Below are positions 21,895 through 32,774 of a stretch of DNA of 64,000 nt, piece by piece. The DNA comes from Locusta migratoria. Lineage: Eukaryota > Arthropoda > Insecta > Orthoptera > Acrididae. The stretch is taken from contig CM048746.1 in NCBI GenBank assembly GCA_026315105.1, positions 563,035,940-563,099,939 of the forward strand, read 5' to 3'. Each line of letters begins with the position of its first letter. Positions within the stretch are counted from its first letter, which is position 1. A model generated the notes under the pieces. The model made no database searches. It saw only the letters and a program-made list of their open reading frames with translations, and was not told the DNA's origin. Made by a program: the position numbers and the translations under genes.

Positions 21895-23054
21895 CTAGAA
21901 AGCTCTTTCTTTTGTCTCATCCCAGTAAAACTTGGCGTCTCCCTGTAGAAGTTCTTGTAATGGACGTGCCTTGTTACAAAATCCTTTTACGAAACGTCGG
22001 TAGTATGAGCACAGCCCGAGAAAACTTCTCACATCACGAATGTGCTGAGGAGTTGGAAATTCTGTGACTGCCCTTACTTTATCTGGATCAGGACGGACAC
22101 CATCTCCGTTGACTAGATGCCCCAGGATTTTTATCTCTTTGGCTATGAAGAGGCACTTCTTTGGATTGAGGCTGAGACCTGCAGCCTGAACACACTTCAA
22201 CACAGTTGACAGGTGACTCAGATGTTCTTCAAATATTTTCGAGAAAGACAATGTCATCTAAATAGCAAAGTCACGTCATTCACTTAAGGTGTCAAAGCAA
22301 GTCCATCATGTGTTCGAATGTGACCAGAGCAGTACATAATCCGAATGGCATTACTTTGAATTCACAGAGGCTGTCAGGTGTAATAAAAGCCGTCTCCCTG
22401 TCAGCTACGTCAACCTCGATTTGCCAGTAACCTGTTCAAATGTTCAAATGTTCGTTAAGCTTATGGGACTTAACTACGGGGTCATCAGTCCCTAAACTTA
22501 CAAACTACTTATGAACTACTTACTAACTAGGACGGCACAAATATCCATGCCCGAGGGGGGATTCGAACCCCCGACCGTAGTGGCCGTGCTGACCGTGACT
22601 GGAGCGCCTCAGTAACCTGTCTGATGTCCATAGTTGATAAGTATGTAGCTCCTTTCAAGCAGTGTAAGGTGCCGTCAATGCGCGGCAGTGGGTAGACATC
22701 TTTCTTTGTGATTTTGTTCAGCCGCCGATAGTCGACACAGAATCGCCACATGCCATCCTTCTTCTTTACAAGGACCACCGGAGGCGACCAAGGACTCTCC
22801 GAAGGATGAATAGTGTCATCTCGCAACATCTTCTCCATTTCCTTCCGAATTATCCGTTTTTCAGCTGGCGACACTCTATACGAACGCTGCCTAATTGGTG
22901 GATGATCCCCAGTATTGATATGATGCCTTATCGTGGGCCGTTTCGTCTGACTTATCCCCTGCTGAGATGTGAATGCACCCGAAAATTGACGTAGTATAGC
23001 TAACACCCGCTGGCGTTGTTCCCTGGTCAGTTCGGGCCCTATTGGCAGCTCCAA
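21895..23054 (-). pseudogene. Gypsy B reverse transcriptase, split by a SINE
   Basis: The N-half (23054-22621) has HHINTGDHPPIRQRSYRVSP, IHPSESPWSPPVVLVKKKDG, WRFCVDYRRLNK and TYLSTMDIRQVT. It is then cut by the SINE at 22436-22609. The C-half resumes with GYWQIEVDVADRETAF. After an indel a CYLDDIVF catalytic box lies at about 22268-22245, followed by LSLNPKKCLFIAKEIKILGH and SFLGLCSYYRRFVKGFCNKA. The catalytic Asp pair is preserved. Frameshifts at about 22250 and a stop at 21895 remain. Confidence 0.92.
22436..22609 (-). repeat. tRNA-derived SINE copy 4, inside Gypsy B RT
   Basis: Inverted copy with an intact B box (GGGGATTCGAACCCCCG) and tail TTCAAATGTTCAAATGTTCG. It lacks the A box end of longer copies, stopping at GGAGCGCCT. 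The 11-bp target duplication CAGTAACCTGT flanks it (22425-22435 and 22610-22620). It therefore inserted after Gypsy B. Confidence 0.95.
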
Positions 23055-23743
23055 GTTTGTTTCCTCCAGGGTGTACTAACAGAGAGCATGGGTCTTCGTT
23101 GATGACATTGAGCTCACCGTCCTGGATCGGTTCAGCTGTCCCGATACACATTCCCTTGGGGATAAGTTGCGACAAGTGACAATTAGTGATCCAAATCTCT
23201 CCTCGACCTCCGGTAATGCTTATGTTAGCCGCTAGTATGTAAATTTCTTTGGTACTATCAACAAGCACTTCACAGTTTAATCGCTCATCTGTCTTTGTGA
23301 CGGCAACTCTTCTCATCGGGATCGTCTCTCGGCGGGATCGTCACATTGTCAACGGCAAATAACTTCCCAGAAAATGCTGTATTACGTGTACCCGTCGGAA
23401 CAACTTCTTCAATTTGCAGCTCAGATCTTCCACAGTCAATGATAGCTTGGGTTGCCTGAAGGAAGTCCCATCCGAGGATGATACTGTGACTACATTCTGT
23501 TAACACGACAAATTCAAACGGCTGGGTCCTGTTGTTAATGGTTATTCTTGCGACACAAGTTCCTGCTGGCAGGACGTACTTTCCATTCGTGACCTTCAGC
23601 ACAGTTGCCCCTGTATCACAGAACATTATCTTCTTTAGTGTGCGGCGGTAATTATCCGACAATACAGAGAAAGACGCCCCTGAGTCAACAAGTGCCCGGA
23701 CAGGTTGGCCAACTAGTATGACGTCGATGAGATTTCCTGACAT
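22891..23743 (-). pseudogene. Gypsy B protease region
   Basis: The active-site loop is RALVDSGASFSVLSD at about 23710-23665. The second hydrophobic motif is IILGWDFLQ around 23490-23465. After a frameshift near 23300, RRVAVTKTDERLNCEVLVDS continues toward RT. Retropepsin matures Gag-Pol. The Asp-Ser-Gly triad is intact, but the frame is not continuous with RT. Confidence 0.85.
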
Positions 23744-23811
23744 CTTAGCGACTGTCGTCCGTGGAGGATTTTCATCTGCAGCGGCCTCACCTCCGTAGAT
23801 GGTCGCCTCAC

Positions 23812-24369
23812 TTAGTTTTCCTGGGCGCAGTGGCTAAGGAAGCGGCTGGTACCTCTGTACGGCGACGGTGAACGGCTGCGGCGCGTCGGGAAGCGACCTC
23901 GTCTAGGGTACGGCGATGGGCTTCTTCCCATAGGTCGACTGAACTCGTCAGCAGGTGACTGCATGGGATAGAACTGCTCCGACGGCTGACGTCTTGCGGC
24001 AAAATAATCATCGAATATTCGCCTCCTCTCTCTGCAGTAGTGTACGATATGTCCAGGGCGTCCACAGTGGAAACACAGTGGTGTGTTGTCTTCTGTCCTC
24101 CAGACGTCTGTTCTTCTGTGGGGCGTCTTAGGTACCGGGGGAGTTGGCTGTAGTCGCGTCGGCCGGTTCATGGGCTGCCGTTTGGCGGCTGCAGCGTAAC
24201 TCATAGCAGGGGGACGCCATTCTTCACGTCGAGTGCGATTGATGGGACAGACAGGAGCTAATGTGTCAAATACCTCATCCTCAGCGGCGTCAGCTCCCTC
24301 GTGACTTACAGGGTTTACATCCATGGCAACAATCTGATGCTCGCTCAGTCTAATAGTCCCGGCTGCCAT
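23812..24369 (-). pseudogene. Gypsy B gag, nucleocapsid part
   Basis: The frame holds a CCHC zinc knuckle, CFHCGRPGHIVHYC (C-x2-C-x4-H-x4-C), at about 24082-24041. Arg/Pro-rich sequence lies on both sides (RFPTRRSRSPSPY). This is the RNA-binding end of Gag and should be continuous with the capsid frame upstream. Confidence 0.88.
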
Positions 24370-25118
24370 GATTTGTCGTATGAGAGAACGAAGTCATGCT
24401 GGTCTTCCACAACAGCCATAGGGACTACATTGGGGAGTCTGTCACACATCTTGCGTCCAATCCTCCTTTGTTGCATCTCTTCAACATGCTGGCACCAATT
24501 GATGAACTCTTCTGTCGTAGCGACGTCTTTTATCAGAAGAGCTTGGTACATGTCTTCTGCAATACCCTTCATCAGGTGCGTGATTTTGTCGGCCTCAGTC
24601 ATGTACTTATTGACTATGTTGCACAGGGCCAAGACATTCTGTGTCGGCTCAGAATGTCGTTGGGCTCGGTTCTTCAGTTGTTCTTCCGCCGAGCGGATTT
24701 GTCGCTGGCGGTCTCCAAACGTCTTCTTAAGTTCCACCTGGAACGTTTCCCAGTCAATCAACTCGTCTTAGTTGTTTTCAAACCATTGCTGGGCTGTTCC
24801 GTCCAGATAAAAATAAACGTTGGCCAAGCGCATTGTATGATCCCATCTGTTATACTTGGCCACTCGGTCGAACCCTTTAAGCCATTTGTTGGGATCCTGT
24901 CTAGCGTCTCCAGAGAACACCGACGGATGTCTGATGTGCATCTGGCGTACTGCTGGTTTTGTTTCCATGGTTCTTCTGATAATATGGACTATTGGAAGGA
25001 TGTACTCGATATATCCCTTGTATTCTGGCTCTAGTCCATGTAAGCAATGGCTTTTACGTTGCCTAATCGGAGCCACGGTGATGCAGCTGTTGCACAGGAT
25101 ACCCAGCGCCTCCACCAA
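24345..25118 (-). pseudogene. Gypsy B gag, capsid part
   Basis: Two reverse-strand stretches in one frame (25118-24768 and 24761-24345) are separated by a single TAA at 24765-24767. They contain RHPSVFSGDARQDPNKWLKG, YFYLDGTAQQWFEN and then DWETFQVELKKTFGDRQRQ, a typical Gypsy capsid core (Retrotrans_gag type), followed by NVLALCNIVNKYMTEADKI. A frameshift near 24365 moves the reading to the zinc-knuckle frame. Gag assembles the virus-like particle of the retrotransposon. Confidence 0.88.
25101..25117 (-). other. Gypsy B primer-binding site
   Basis: Five bases inside the 5' LTR the reverse strand reads TGGTGGAGGCGCTGGGT, complementary to a tRNA 3' end finishing in CCA. I could not assign the tRNA confidently. 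Confidence 0.65.
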
Positions 25119-25122
25119 ACAA

Positions 25123-25477
25123 TGTCACATTGAACTGGAAGCAGGCTTGACTTCGAAGGCAACTGAACACAGCACTTATACTCAAAGCATGTTTATTACC
25201 AACTTAACATACACGCAGCACTAACTGCCTCTTGGGCAGAATGCTCTGCTATTTATACATAGACAGAATGTACCAGAAATTAGAACAGTTAACATAAGAA
25301 ACAAGTAGAATATACAAGTGAACATAAGAAAGATGTAGAACATTCTGGAATTGTTAATTACAAAGAAATAAATTTTTTACCGGTGGGCGGGATTGAACCG
25401 GCGACCTTCAGCACCACAGGCAGTGAAGCTATCCTCTGCGCCAAGCCGGCAGTCAGTTGACGTGGTGTCTTGCGGCA
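25123..25477 (-). repeat. Gypsy B 5' LTR
   Basis: It is the partner of the LTR at 19647-20003, with small indels. In reverse orientation it begins TGCCGCAAGACACCACGTC, where the element's promoter should lie. It carries the same tRNA-like module at 25379-25455, here with a better B box. Confidence 0.95.
25379..25455 (-). other. tRNA-like segment with A and B boxes inside the Gypsy B LTR
   Basis: On the reverse strand, TTGGCGCAGAGGATAGC matches a Pol III A box. About 25 bases later GTCGCCGGTTCAATCCCGCC contains a consensus B box (GGTTCAATCCC). TGCCGGC before the A box can pair with ACCGGTA after the B box, like an acceptor stem, and CTTCA/TGAAG frame an oversized anticodon-like loop. The other LTR has the same segment, with GGTTCCATCCC. 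It is not a good tRNA gene, since the loop is too long and the T stem is weak. Confidence 0.6.
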
Positions 25478-25481
25478 ATAT

Positions 25482-27470
25482 AAGTCTTGTGTTAACCAGC
25501 ATTTCTTTCTTCTTGCTTGATCTAAAAGGAAACATAGATGTATCTTTGTCGAAAATCAGACGGAAAAAAAGAAAAATGACAACTAACATCCAGCATTAGG
25601 GTATTAAACTGCGCCAGCTCCGTAAATAATGTGTTCGAACTGAGACTGAAATGCATAAAATGAAATGTGAAACGTGTCTATTTCACATTGACCTGATTCG
25701 TACAGAACCTGTGATTATATTGCTGTAAGCAGAATAACAACTATTGTGACTATAAAGGAAAGTACATATAAAATGAGATTATTTAACAGGCATGCTATAC
25801 AATTCCACAAATCCTCTGTTTGCTTTTGTTTAACAGCTATCAGCTGTATTGTAGATCACGTGGCATAATGTATCTCTGGAGTGACGTCTATCAGCATTGC
25901 CAGGTACTTTTCATTCTTATCTCTAGACCTTTTCAATGGCAGATTCAGGGGGCTAGTCGGGGTCTGTCTCGCCACAGTATGCACTTGGCTGTTCTGAAGT
26001 TTCGCTGCCAGATGTCTACGTCACAGGACTGTCACATATGTAAACACAAGATGCTGTGTTGGAATTTGTTTTTGAAACTATTGAAGAATTCATTTGAGTG
26101 TGAGCTGTGTAATTCCAATCTAATGTTGTACTCGTTCATCTACAATAAACAAAACAGGGTAAAAGTTATGCAATAAGCAATCATTCCAACTTAGTTAGTT
26201 TATATTACATGTGCAGATGTTGCACCAAAAAACTCAACGGAAACATGTTTATCGTTTTCTATTTCCCTGTGGTTATGAGGAACTTTTAATTCCTCTACTG
26301 AAATGTGCTTAATATTTCAAAATAAATGTGGCAAAAACGTTGACACATCCTACACCACAGATCAGTTTACCACCACAACTTATTTCGCATTCACATTTGT
26401 TGGCTGTGGCAACTAAAAATAGCTCTTCAACATAATCTGCACTGTGGATAACTGTCAATACATTCACGATTTCAGGTGTAAGCTGTTCACTGTCACATTT
26501 GGCCAAAATGGGTAATATCCTTAAATGATTGATAAATACTCGATTTACTGTTTTCAGTTGTGCCTAAAATGGATAAATTCGTACATGTAAAGCTTGAACT
26601 TAAAATATAGCTATTTATCTTCTGCATACACAGTCGCGAATCAGGTTCATTAATAATTTTGCTGTATGTATGGGCGTGTGTGTGTGTGTGGGGGGGGGGG
26701 GGGGGAAGGGCAGGGAAGTATTTTGACATAACAGACATGACAGTTAAGCCCGCATACACGACGCCTGATTTGCTACTGGATTACATGATGGGAGCTGCCG
26801 TGTCAGCAGTGATGGCAGCTGATATGGAAAATGACGTCATTGCTGGCTCTGCTGCGGGCTTGCGTGCTGGAATTCGGAGATAGGACATGACCCGTTTTCC
26901 GGTTTGTTGTCTGTGGTAGATTTTAACATTAGCAAATGGGAAAGAAACATTTTGTATGTTTTCCAAGTTTGCCGCTAGAGTCTACTGATACAACTTTGTT
27001 TGTGTGCTTGAAGTGTCATGTTGACAACTTTTGTGTTGGTAGCAACCTATAATCAGGCAAGATATGTGTTACAAAATAAAAAGTTTAATGGAGAAATTTC
27101 CATACAACATGTCAGAATTAAAAACGTATCTTGATATACTGTATAAAGACGTTCGTTTATGAACAGGCCTGACCTTATTAAAGTTGTCTGTGTAGTGATC
27201 ATGATATCGTGATACCATCAATGGTGACCAAAGTTCATAAACCAATCAAGAAGTCTAGGAGAGTGTTTTTGTTGGGAAGATTTTAGGGGGACACTCAATT
27301 GACAAAAATATTTAAGTCATCATGAAACATTTGAGATTTACCCCTAAAACGAAGTATAACAACAAAATAAAGATGAATAAAACTTATTTGCATACAAACA
27401 GTGCAATCGTCGACTGCAACATTTAATTCGTGAGACGAAAATAGGTTAACTTCTGATGTTAGCAGACGGC
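25482..27470. other. Region between Gypsy B and Harbinger fragment
   Basis: No recognisable gene. It includes a GT repeat followed by a G run (about 26677-26706) and AT-rich sequence. The 118-codon frame at 25820-26176 has no domain I can name. Confidence 0.4.
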
Positions 27471-27499
27471 CGTTCCGTCAAAACATTCTTTGCAATAAA

Positions 27500-28040
27500 G
27501 CTTGACGTGACATGACAGTCCGGTGATGGACAGTGTGAACGTCGCCATTAGAAATACATTGCGGAATGTTCTGACAGACGGTGACATGACGTGATGGACA
27601 GTGTTCAAAAAAATGTTCAAATGTTTGTATAGCTTATGGGACTTAACTACGGGGTCATCAGTCCCTAAACTTACAAACTACTTATGAACTAACTAATACT
27701 AAGGACGGCACAAATATCCATGCCCGACGGGGGATTCGAACCCCCGACTGTAGTGGACGTGCAGACCGTGATTGGAGCGCCACAGTCCCCTCGGCCACCG
27801 CGGCCGGCGATGGACAGTGTGAATTGGCCTTTAGAAGGTTGGCCTACTTTACTGGCCTTCATGAAAACATTCTTCAGGGCAGCGTAAATAGCTTCACAAG
27901 TGTTGGGGATGATTTCACTCAATGCTTGTTTAAAAATTGATGTTGAAAATTCGAGGTCTTTGTAGGTCTTTCTTGTGGCCAGGAATCTTAATGTAACTAT
28001 CAGCCTCTCTTGTGGAGAAATTTATCTCCTCATACAAGTG
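27500..28040 (-). mobile_element. PIF/Harbinger transposase fragment with subterminal repeats
   Basis: On the reverse strand 28017-27830 encodes SPQERLIVTLRFLATRKTYK, DLEFSTSIFKQALSEIIPNT and CEAIYAALKNVFMKASK. This is the N-terminal Harbinger transposase region, parallel to that in 2571-2993 but from a different family. Next to it, the motif TTCACACTGTCCATCAC occurs twice in one orientation (reverse strand, about 27836-27810 split by a SINE, and about 27540-27520), each followed by CATGTCAC. This looks like the end structure of a Harbinger or derived MITE. Borders and target duplication are not resolved. Confidence 0.7.
27605..27808 (-). repeat. tRNA-derived SINE copy 5
   Basis: Full-length inverted copy. 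The tail TTCAAATGTTTGTATAGC is on the left, and the head with B box (GGGATTCGAACCCCCG) and CCGCGGCCGGC end is on the right. The 12-bp target duplication GATGGACAGTGT is at 27593-27604 and 27809-27820. Confidence 0.95.
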
Positions 28041-28519
28041 TCTTTACGTATTATGCCGTGAGTTGCTAGTGTCAAAAGACAAGTATAAGTTTCCACATTC
28101 ATTCGCAAATAATTGCAGCAGTCATCGGGTTCGCAGTCCAACTCACAAAGTTAAATCACATGTGACAACTGCCTTTTTTTACAAGACAGATTGCAAACAG
28201 TGACCATAACAAGATTTACTCCATCATTGGCAAAAAATAAGCTTCGAAAAAAAAGCAAAAAAAAAAAAAATCAAACAAACAAACAAACAAAAAAAGCATA
28301 TCGTATTTGTTTTCCAGTCCGATTGCAGTTTATACTACCGGTACCTAGTTTCTTTTTTCACTGAAAGATGTAGGTCGCAAGAATTTGCAGCGATGTAAAC
28401 ACCCGTCCACATGCAACAATTGGTATGCGCAGACATTTGCGAGACAGATCCTCGTATGGACCCGTGGCCGGCGAGAAAGACAGGCCTCAGCGCGCACATT
28501 ATGCGACGTAAGCAAGGTA
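28041..28519. other. A-rich stretch and left arm of a long inverted repeat
   Basis: 28250-28290 is poly-A/(CAAA)n. From about 28478 to 28524, GACAGGCCTCAGCGCGCACA through AAGCAAGGTAGTTCC is repeated inverted at 33064-33110, beyond the Copia element. Confidence 0.6.
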
Positions 28520-28524
28520 GTTCC

Positions 28525-28722
28525 TGATGAAATATTGTTACCAGAGCGTTGTTTTATGCAATGCAAACATTTAGTTTTTAATGAATTTATTGCAGGTAAC
28601 ACAATTGCAGCCACACAATAAAAGAAAATGGTACATCATCAAAGACGAAGAATAACAAACATCAAAGAAATTAATTTTTACCTATATACACTTAGACTTA
28701 ACATAGAATTGCTATTTCATCA
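28525..28722 (-). repeat. Copia 3' LTR
   Basis: Matches 32789-32986 almost base for base. A purine-rich GAGGCGGAG (reverse strand, 28731-28723) directly precedes it as the polypurine tract. Confidence 0.95.
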
Positions 28723-28859
28723 CTCCGCCTCAATTCTATGTAACACTAGTTTACAATTTTACACATTCCCAACCCTTTGGAGATTTTTTCAAACTTTTCT
28801 TTGCACAGTGGTTTTGTAAAAATGTCAGTTAACTGATTTTCTGTAGCAATGTATTTAAC

Positions 28860-29458
28860 ATCTATTATCTTTTTCAGACACAAGTCTCTAACAAAAGCAT
28901 ACTTAACATCTATGCTAAGTGTTTCAGTCTTTTATATTCCCATTTACAAAGAGAAGAAATGCAAGACTGGTTGTCTTCATAAATTGCAAGTTTTTCATTT
29001 TTCAAAATTTTTAAATCTTGAAACAAGTTCTCAAACCATAAATATTCTGCAGCACAAGTTGCAAGTGATACAAATTCGGCTTCTGTAGATGATAATGCTA
29101 CAGTAGTTTGCTTTTTAGACCCCCAACTTATGGTGTTACCAAAGAGCTTGATGACATAACCGGTTGTTGATTTCCTATCTGAACTATTTGCCCAATTAGA
29201 ATCAGCATAAGCAATTACAGTTCAATTGTCTCCCTCGTTTTTGTAATGCATCTCATAGTTTACTGTGCCCTGTATGTAATGCAGTATTCTCTTTAAACCT
29301 TTCCAATGTGATTCTTTTGGATCACTTTGATAACGACTGAAATAATTAACAGCATAGCTTAAATCAGGTCGTGTTGTTTGTGTTACATACAGCAAACACC
29401 CTATTAATTCTCTATAAGGTACTTTCTCATGCAGTCTTTTATCATTTTCAACTTCCCT
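28860..29458 (-). pseudogene. Copia RNase H
   Basis: After the stop at 29459 the reverse strand continues YRELIGCLLYVTQTTRPDLS, VIAYADSNWANSSDRKSTTG, QTTVALSSTEAEFVSLATCA and NEKLAIYEDNQSC. These hold the D-E-D residues of Copia RNase H. An extra stop (29223) follows GDN. Confidence 0.9.
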
Positions 29459-30699
29459 CTAATTTAATTCCATGGGTGTGTTAATTGACTTGCATTCATT
29501 CATACCAAACCCCTTCAATAAATTTTCCAGGTAAGTTTTCTGACTCATGATTATTCCATCCTCCCTCTTATCTATCTTAATTCCCAAGAACATTTTTAAA
29601 TCTCCCAAATCTTTCATCATTGAATTCATCAGTTTTTTAATATCATTTCCTAATATGAGTATGTCATCAACATACAATAAAACATAAACCTTAGTGTTGG
29701 AGTTCCTGAAAGTATATAGACATCCATCAGCATTGCTTTGAACAAAACCTAAATTTTTAACAAACTTGTCAAACATTAAATTCCAAGACCTTGAAGCTTG
29801 CTTCAAACCATAAATTGCTTTGTTTAGCTTACCTACAGCACCTTGTTTCTCATTAAATTCTGTTGGTACCTTTACAAAAATTTCTTCATTTAAATTTACA
29901 TGAAGAAAAGCACTTTTTACATCCATATGATTTGCAATCAATTTTTCATGATTCATAACAGCAAGTAATGTTCTTAAAGTAGTCAGCCTCGCCACAGGAG
30001 CATATGTCTCATTATAATCAAACCCTCTTTTTTGAGTACAAACACGAGCAACTAGTCTAGCTTTATAACTACTAATCTTGCCTGCATCATCACGTTTCAC
30101 TTTAAAAACCCACTTAGTGTCAATAGCCTTCTTGTCTTCAGGTAATTCACATACTGTCCAGGTCTTGTTTTCATTTATTACTCGCATCTCTTCTGCTACA
30201 GCATGAAGCCATTCTTCTTTATCTGATCTGCTGTAAATGTCACTGAAAGTCTCTGGAACATCCTCAACATACATTTCCGCATTTAGAGCTAGTACAGCAT
30301 AATCTTCCATCCATGCTGGCCGCTTTGTTTCTCTTACACTTCTGCGGATTTCAGAGGCTTTCACCTCTTCAGTTTCATTTTCACTTGATACTGAGTTATT
30401 ATCAGGAGATGTCACATCTTCAGTTTCATTTTCTTCATCACTGATAATCACATTTCTTGTGTCTTCTTTGTACGAGAACCAATCTTCATTTTCAAAAACA
30501 AAATGACTTTCATCAAACTTAACATCTCTTCCAAGAATGATGCGTCTCTCTTCTGGACACCATAGCTGATACCCATTCAAACAATACCCAACCATGAAAC
30601 ATTTCTTTACTCCGAAATCAAACTTTTCAGCAATTACTTCTGCAGGAAGTCGCAAATATGCTACACAACCAAAAACTTTCAGTTTTTGCAACTTTGGCA
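29459..30699 (-). pseudogene. Copia reverse transcriptase
   Basis: An open stretch of about 400 codons includes KLQKLKVFGCVAYLRLPAEV (integrase end), KTWTVCELPEDKKAIDTKWV, FKVKRDDAGKISSYKARLVA, HMDVKSAFLHVNLNEEIFVK, AIYGLKQASRSWN and the catalytic VLLYVDDILILGND. All family landmarks are present in one frame, and it stops at TAA before RNase H. Confidence 0.95.
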
Positions 30700-31524
30700 T
30701 TTCTCCATACCACAAAGTAGCAGGAACTGTCATTTTTAATGCACTTGTAGGTGTTCTATTTATCAAGTAAACAGCGGTCTTCACTGCTTCTGACCAAAAA
30801 GATTTACTAAGTTTACTGTTTAATAACATACAGCGAGCTTTGTTTAAAATGTTCCTGTTCATATGTCTACTCACTCCATTCTGTTGTGGTGTGTACCTCA
30901 TTGTCAATTCATACTGGATACCTTTTTCTTTGAAAAACTTTTCACTTCATTTGACAAATATTCACCTCCATTATCACAGCGAAATATACTAATCCTGGAA
31001 TTGAAATGAGCTGTTGCCATAGCTTCATATTCTTTAACATATTCCAGTACTTCAGATTTGTTTTGCATGACATAAACAGCTGTAAAATGGGTATAATCAT
31101 CTATAAACGTAATTATATACCTCTTTCCATCATAAGACGTTGGAGTTATAGGACCCATAACATCACTATGAATTAGCTCAAGTGGACGTTTTGCTCTTGT
31201 CCTCTTCTGATTATGTGGAAGTCTTGTTTGTTTGCCTTCAGTCCAGATGGTGCATGACGGCGGTGTCTTCAAATCTTCAATGTTCATTCCTTCCACATAG
31301 TTTGGAAGTACTTTTAGATCAGTATAATTCAAATGACCTAATCTTTGATGCCAAATTTCCAGTGATCCAGTAAGAAGCGCTGAGCAGGGCATCCTGGTGA
31401 ATTTCAGAGCATACATATTCGTTTCATTTTTATTTGCGATTGCAACAACATCCTTTCGTTTTTGAATAATTGCTCTTCCATTTTCAAATGTAACCTTAAA
31501 GCCATTTGTCTCCAATTTATGCAC
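30700..31524 (-). pseudogene. Copia integrase
   Basis: The pre-integrase motif is LEIWHQRLGHLNYTDLKVLP. The core follows with ELIHSDVMGPITP (first Asp), FRCDNGGEYLSNEV (second Asp) and, after a frameshift at about 30907, TPQQNGVSRHMNRNILNKAR near the catalytic Glu. In the zinc-binding region, CTIWTEGKQ replaces the usual CxxCxxGK, losing one Cys. Confidence 0.9.
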
Positions 31525-31768
31525 TGACAGTAAGTTGTGAGCTAGTCCAGGAACAAATAAAATATTTTTTTATCAAAATTGGCACTGCCTTCCCATTGAT
31601 GTAGCTAATAACATTCATTTCACCAAACTGTGTTGCTTTCAAAACAGATCCGGACTTTGCTACGTTAATCACAACTTCTCTTTCAAGAATGTGCACTTTA
31701 TCAACATGTTTCAAGTCATTCACAAAGTGTGTTCACTCGCACCAGAGTCCAAATACCACGAAACCGAT
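31517..31768 (-). pseudogene. Copia protease
   Basis: The reverse strand reads VSWYLDSGASEH, the Copia aspartic protease active site, near 31760-31735. After a 2-base shift NDLKHVDKVHILEREVVINV and TQFGEMNVISYI follow. The Asp-Ser-Gly is intact; the frame is broken right after it and again near 31560. Confidence 0.85.
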
Positions 31769-32690
31769 TCACTGAATGCACCTGAATGCATCCGAATTCA
31801 CAGAAGAATCTTGAGCATCACAATTTACTGAATTTGCAGAACCTTTCTTGTCTTTGAGTCTTTTATTGCAGTCAGCTCTTTTGTGTCCAAATTCACCACA
31901 ATTATGACATCTGAAATTATACTGTTTTTCTCCGCCTGAACTGTGCTTATCACTTGCACCAACATTACCAGATTTGTTTTTCCAGTTAGTTTTCCTATTA
32001 CTGAAATTCTTGCGGTACGTATTAAACACTGTGTTCTGTCCACTGTCTACTGCAGGTTTCTTCTTAGAACTTGCATACTTACTTTCATGGTCCATGAGCC
32101 TATTTTTTACGAAACTTAATTTCAGATTTTCCGTAGATAACATCTCGAGTGCCGTTACAACGCTGTCATATTCTTGTGGCATTTTTAATAGAAGATGACA
32201 CACAGCATGTTTCTTGAACAATCGCACCTGACGATCGTAGATCGCGTACCAACTTGTCAAATTCTAAAAAATGCTCACTCATTGTTCCTTTTACTGGATT
32301 GAACTTCAACTTCAATAACTGTTTACGCAGAAATAACTGACTGGCGATGCTTTTTCTTTCAAATGTGTCAAAGAAGTTTTTCCACATCCGAAATGCACTA
32401 TTGAAGTCTTTTACGTATTCCAAGTGGCTGTCCGAAATTCGTTCTATTATCCTTGAACGACACTTTTTATCACGTTTTGCAAGACTTTTTAGTAGTTTGT
32501 CTTTTTCAGCTCGTTCCTTTTCCCCGTCACTACTCTGAAACTTCACCTTTTCTGTATATTCTCCCGCAATCAAATCCAACAAATCTAATTCGTCCAACAT
32601 ACCTTGCATTCGAAATTTCCAGTTTCCGAAATTGTTTCCATCGAAAAGTGGAACTCGATATTTGCTTTCGTAATACTCTTCCGACATACT
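31769..32690 (-). pseudogene. Copia gag
   Basis: The first part (to about 32230) has YRVPLFDGNNFGNWKFRMQG and FLRKQLLKLKFNPVKGTMSE, the UBN2/Copia Gag core. A frameshift near 32220 leads to KMPQEYDSVVTALEMLSTEN. The zinc knuckle CHNCGEFGHKRADC follows at about 31920-31880. Gag packages the element RNA. The start is probably the MSEEYYESKY methionine near 32685. Confidence 0.9.
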
Positions 32691-32774
32691 GTTAATCCAA
32701 GGTAACGATCCGACAATACAAAGTGCTTGCACAATAGTTACGTTTTAAAAATTCCGACTATTTGTTTTCCGTCT

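Larger units (their letters stand above)
19647..25477 (-). mobile_element. Complete-length Ty3/Gypsy retrotransposon B (inactive)
   Basis: Two 355-357-bp LTRs (19647-20003 and 25123-25477) end in TG...CA and are flanked by ATAT at 19643-19646 and 25478-25481. On the reverse strand the order is 5' LTR, primer-binding site, gag with zinc knuckle, protease, RT, RNase H, integrase, purine tract and 3' LTR. This pol order defines Ty3/Gypsy. A SINE interrupts RT at 22436-22609. The LTRs differ at a few percent of positions, so insertion is not very recent. A stop in gag at 24765 and several frameshifts prevent function. No env-like ORF is seen. Confidence 0.95.

Noticed and set aside
22527..22620. 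C-terminal end of the Gypsy B RT open frame
   Set aside because: Those residues come from the inserted SINE, not RT.
25379..25455. Genuine tRNA gene
   Set aside because: Lies in an LTR with an oversized anticodon loop and weak T stem; reported only as tRNA-like.
26659..26966. Alanine-rich ORFs on both strands near the G run
   Set aside because: No family resemblance; start lies in a GT/G repeat; likely chance.
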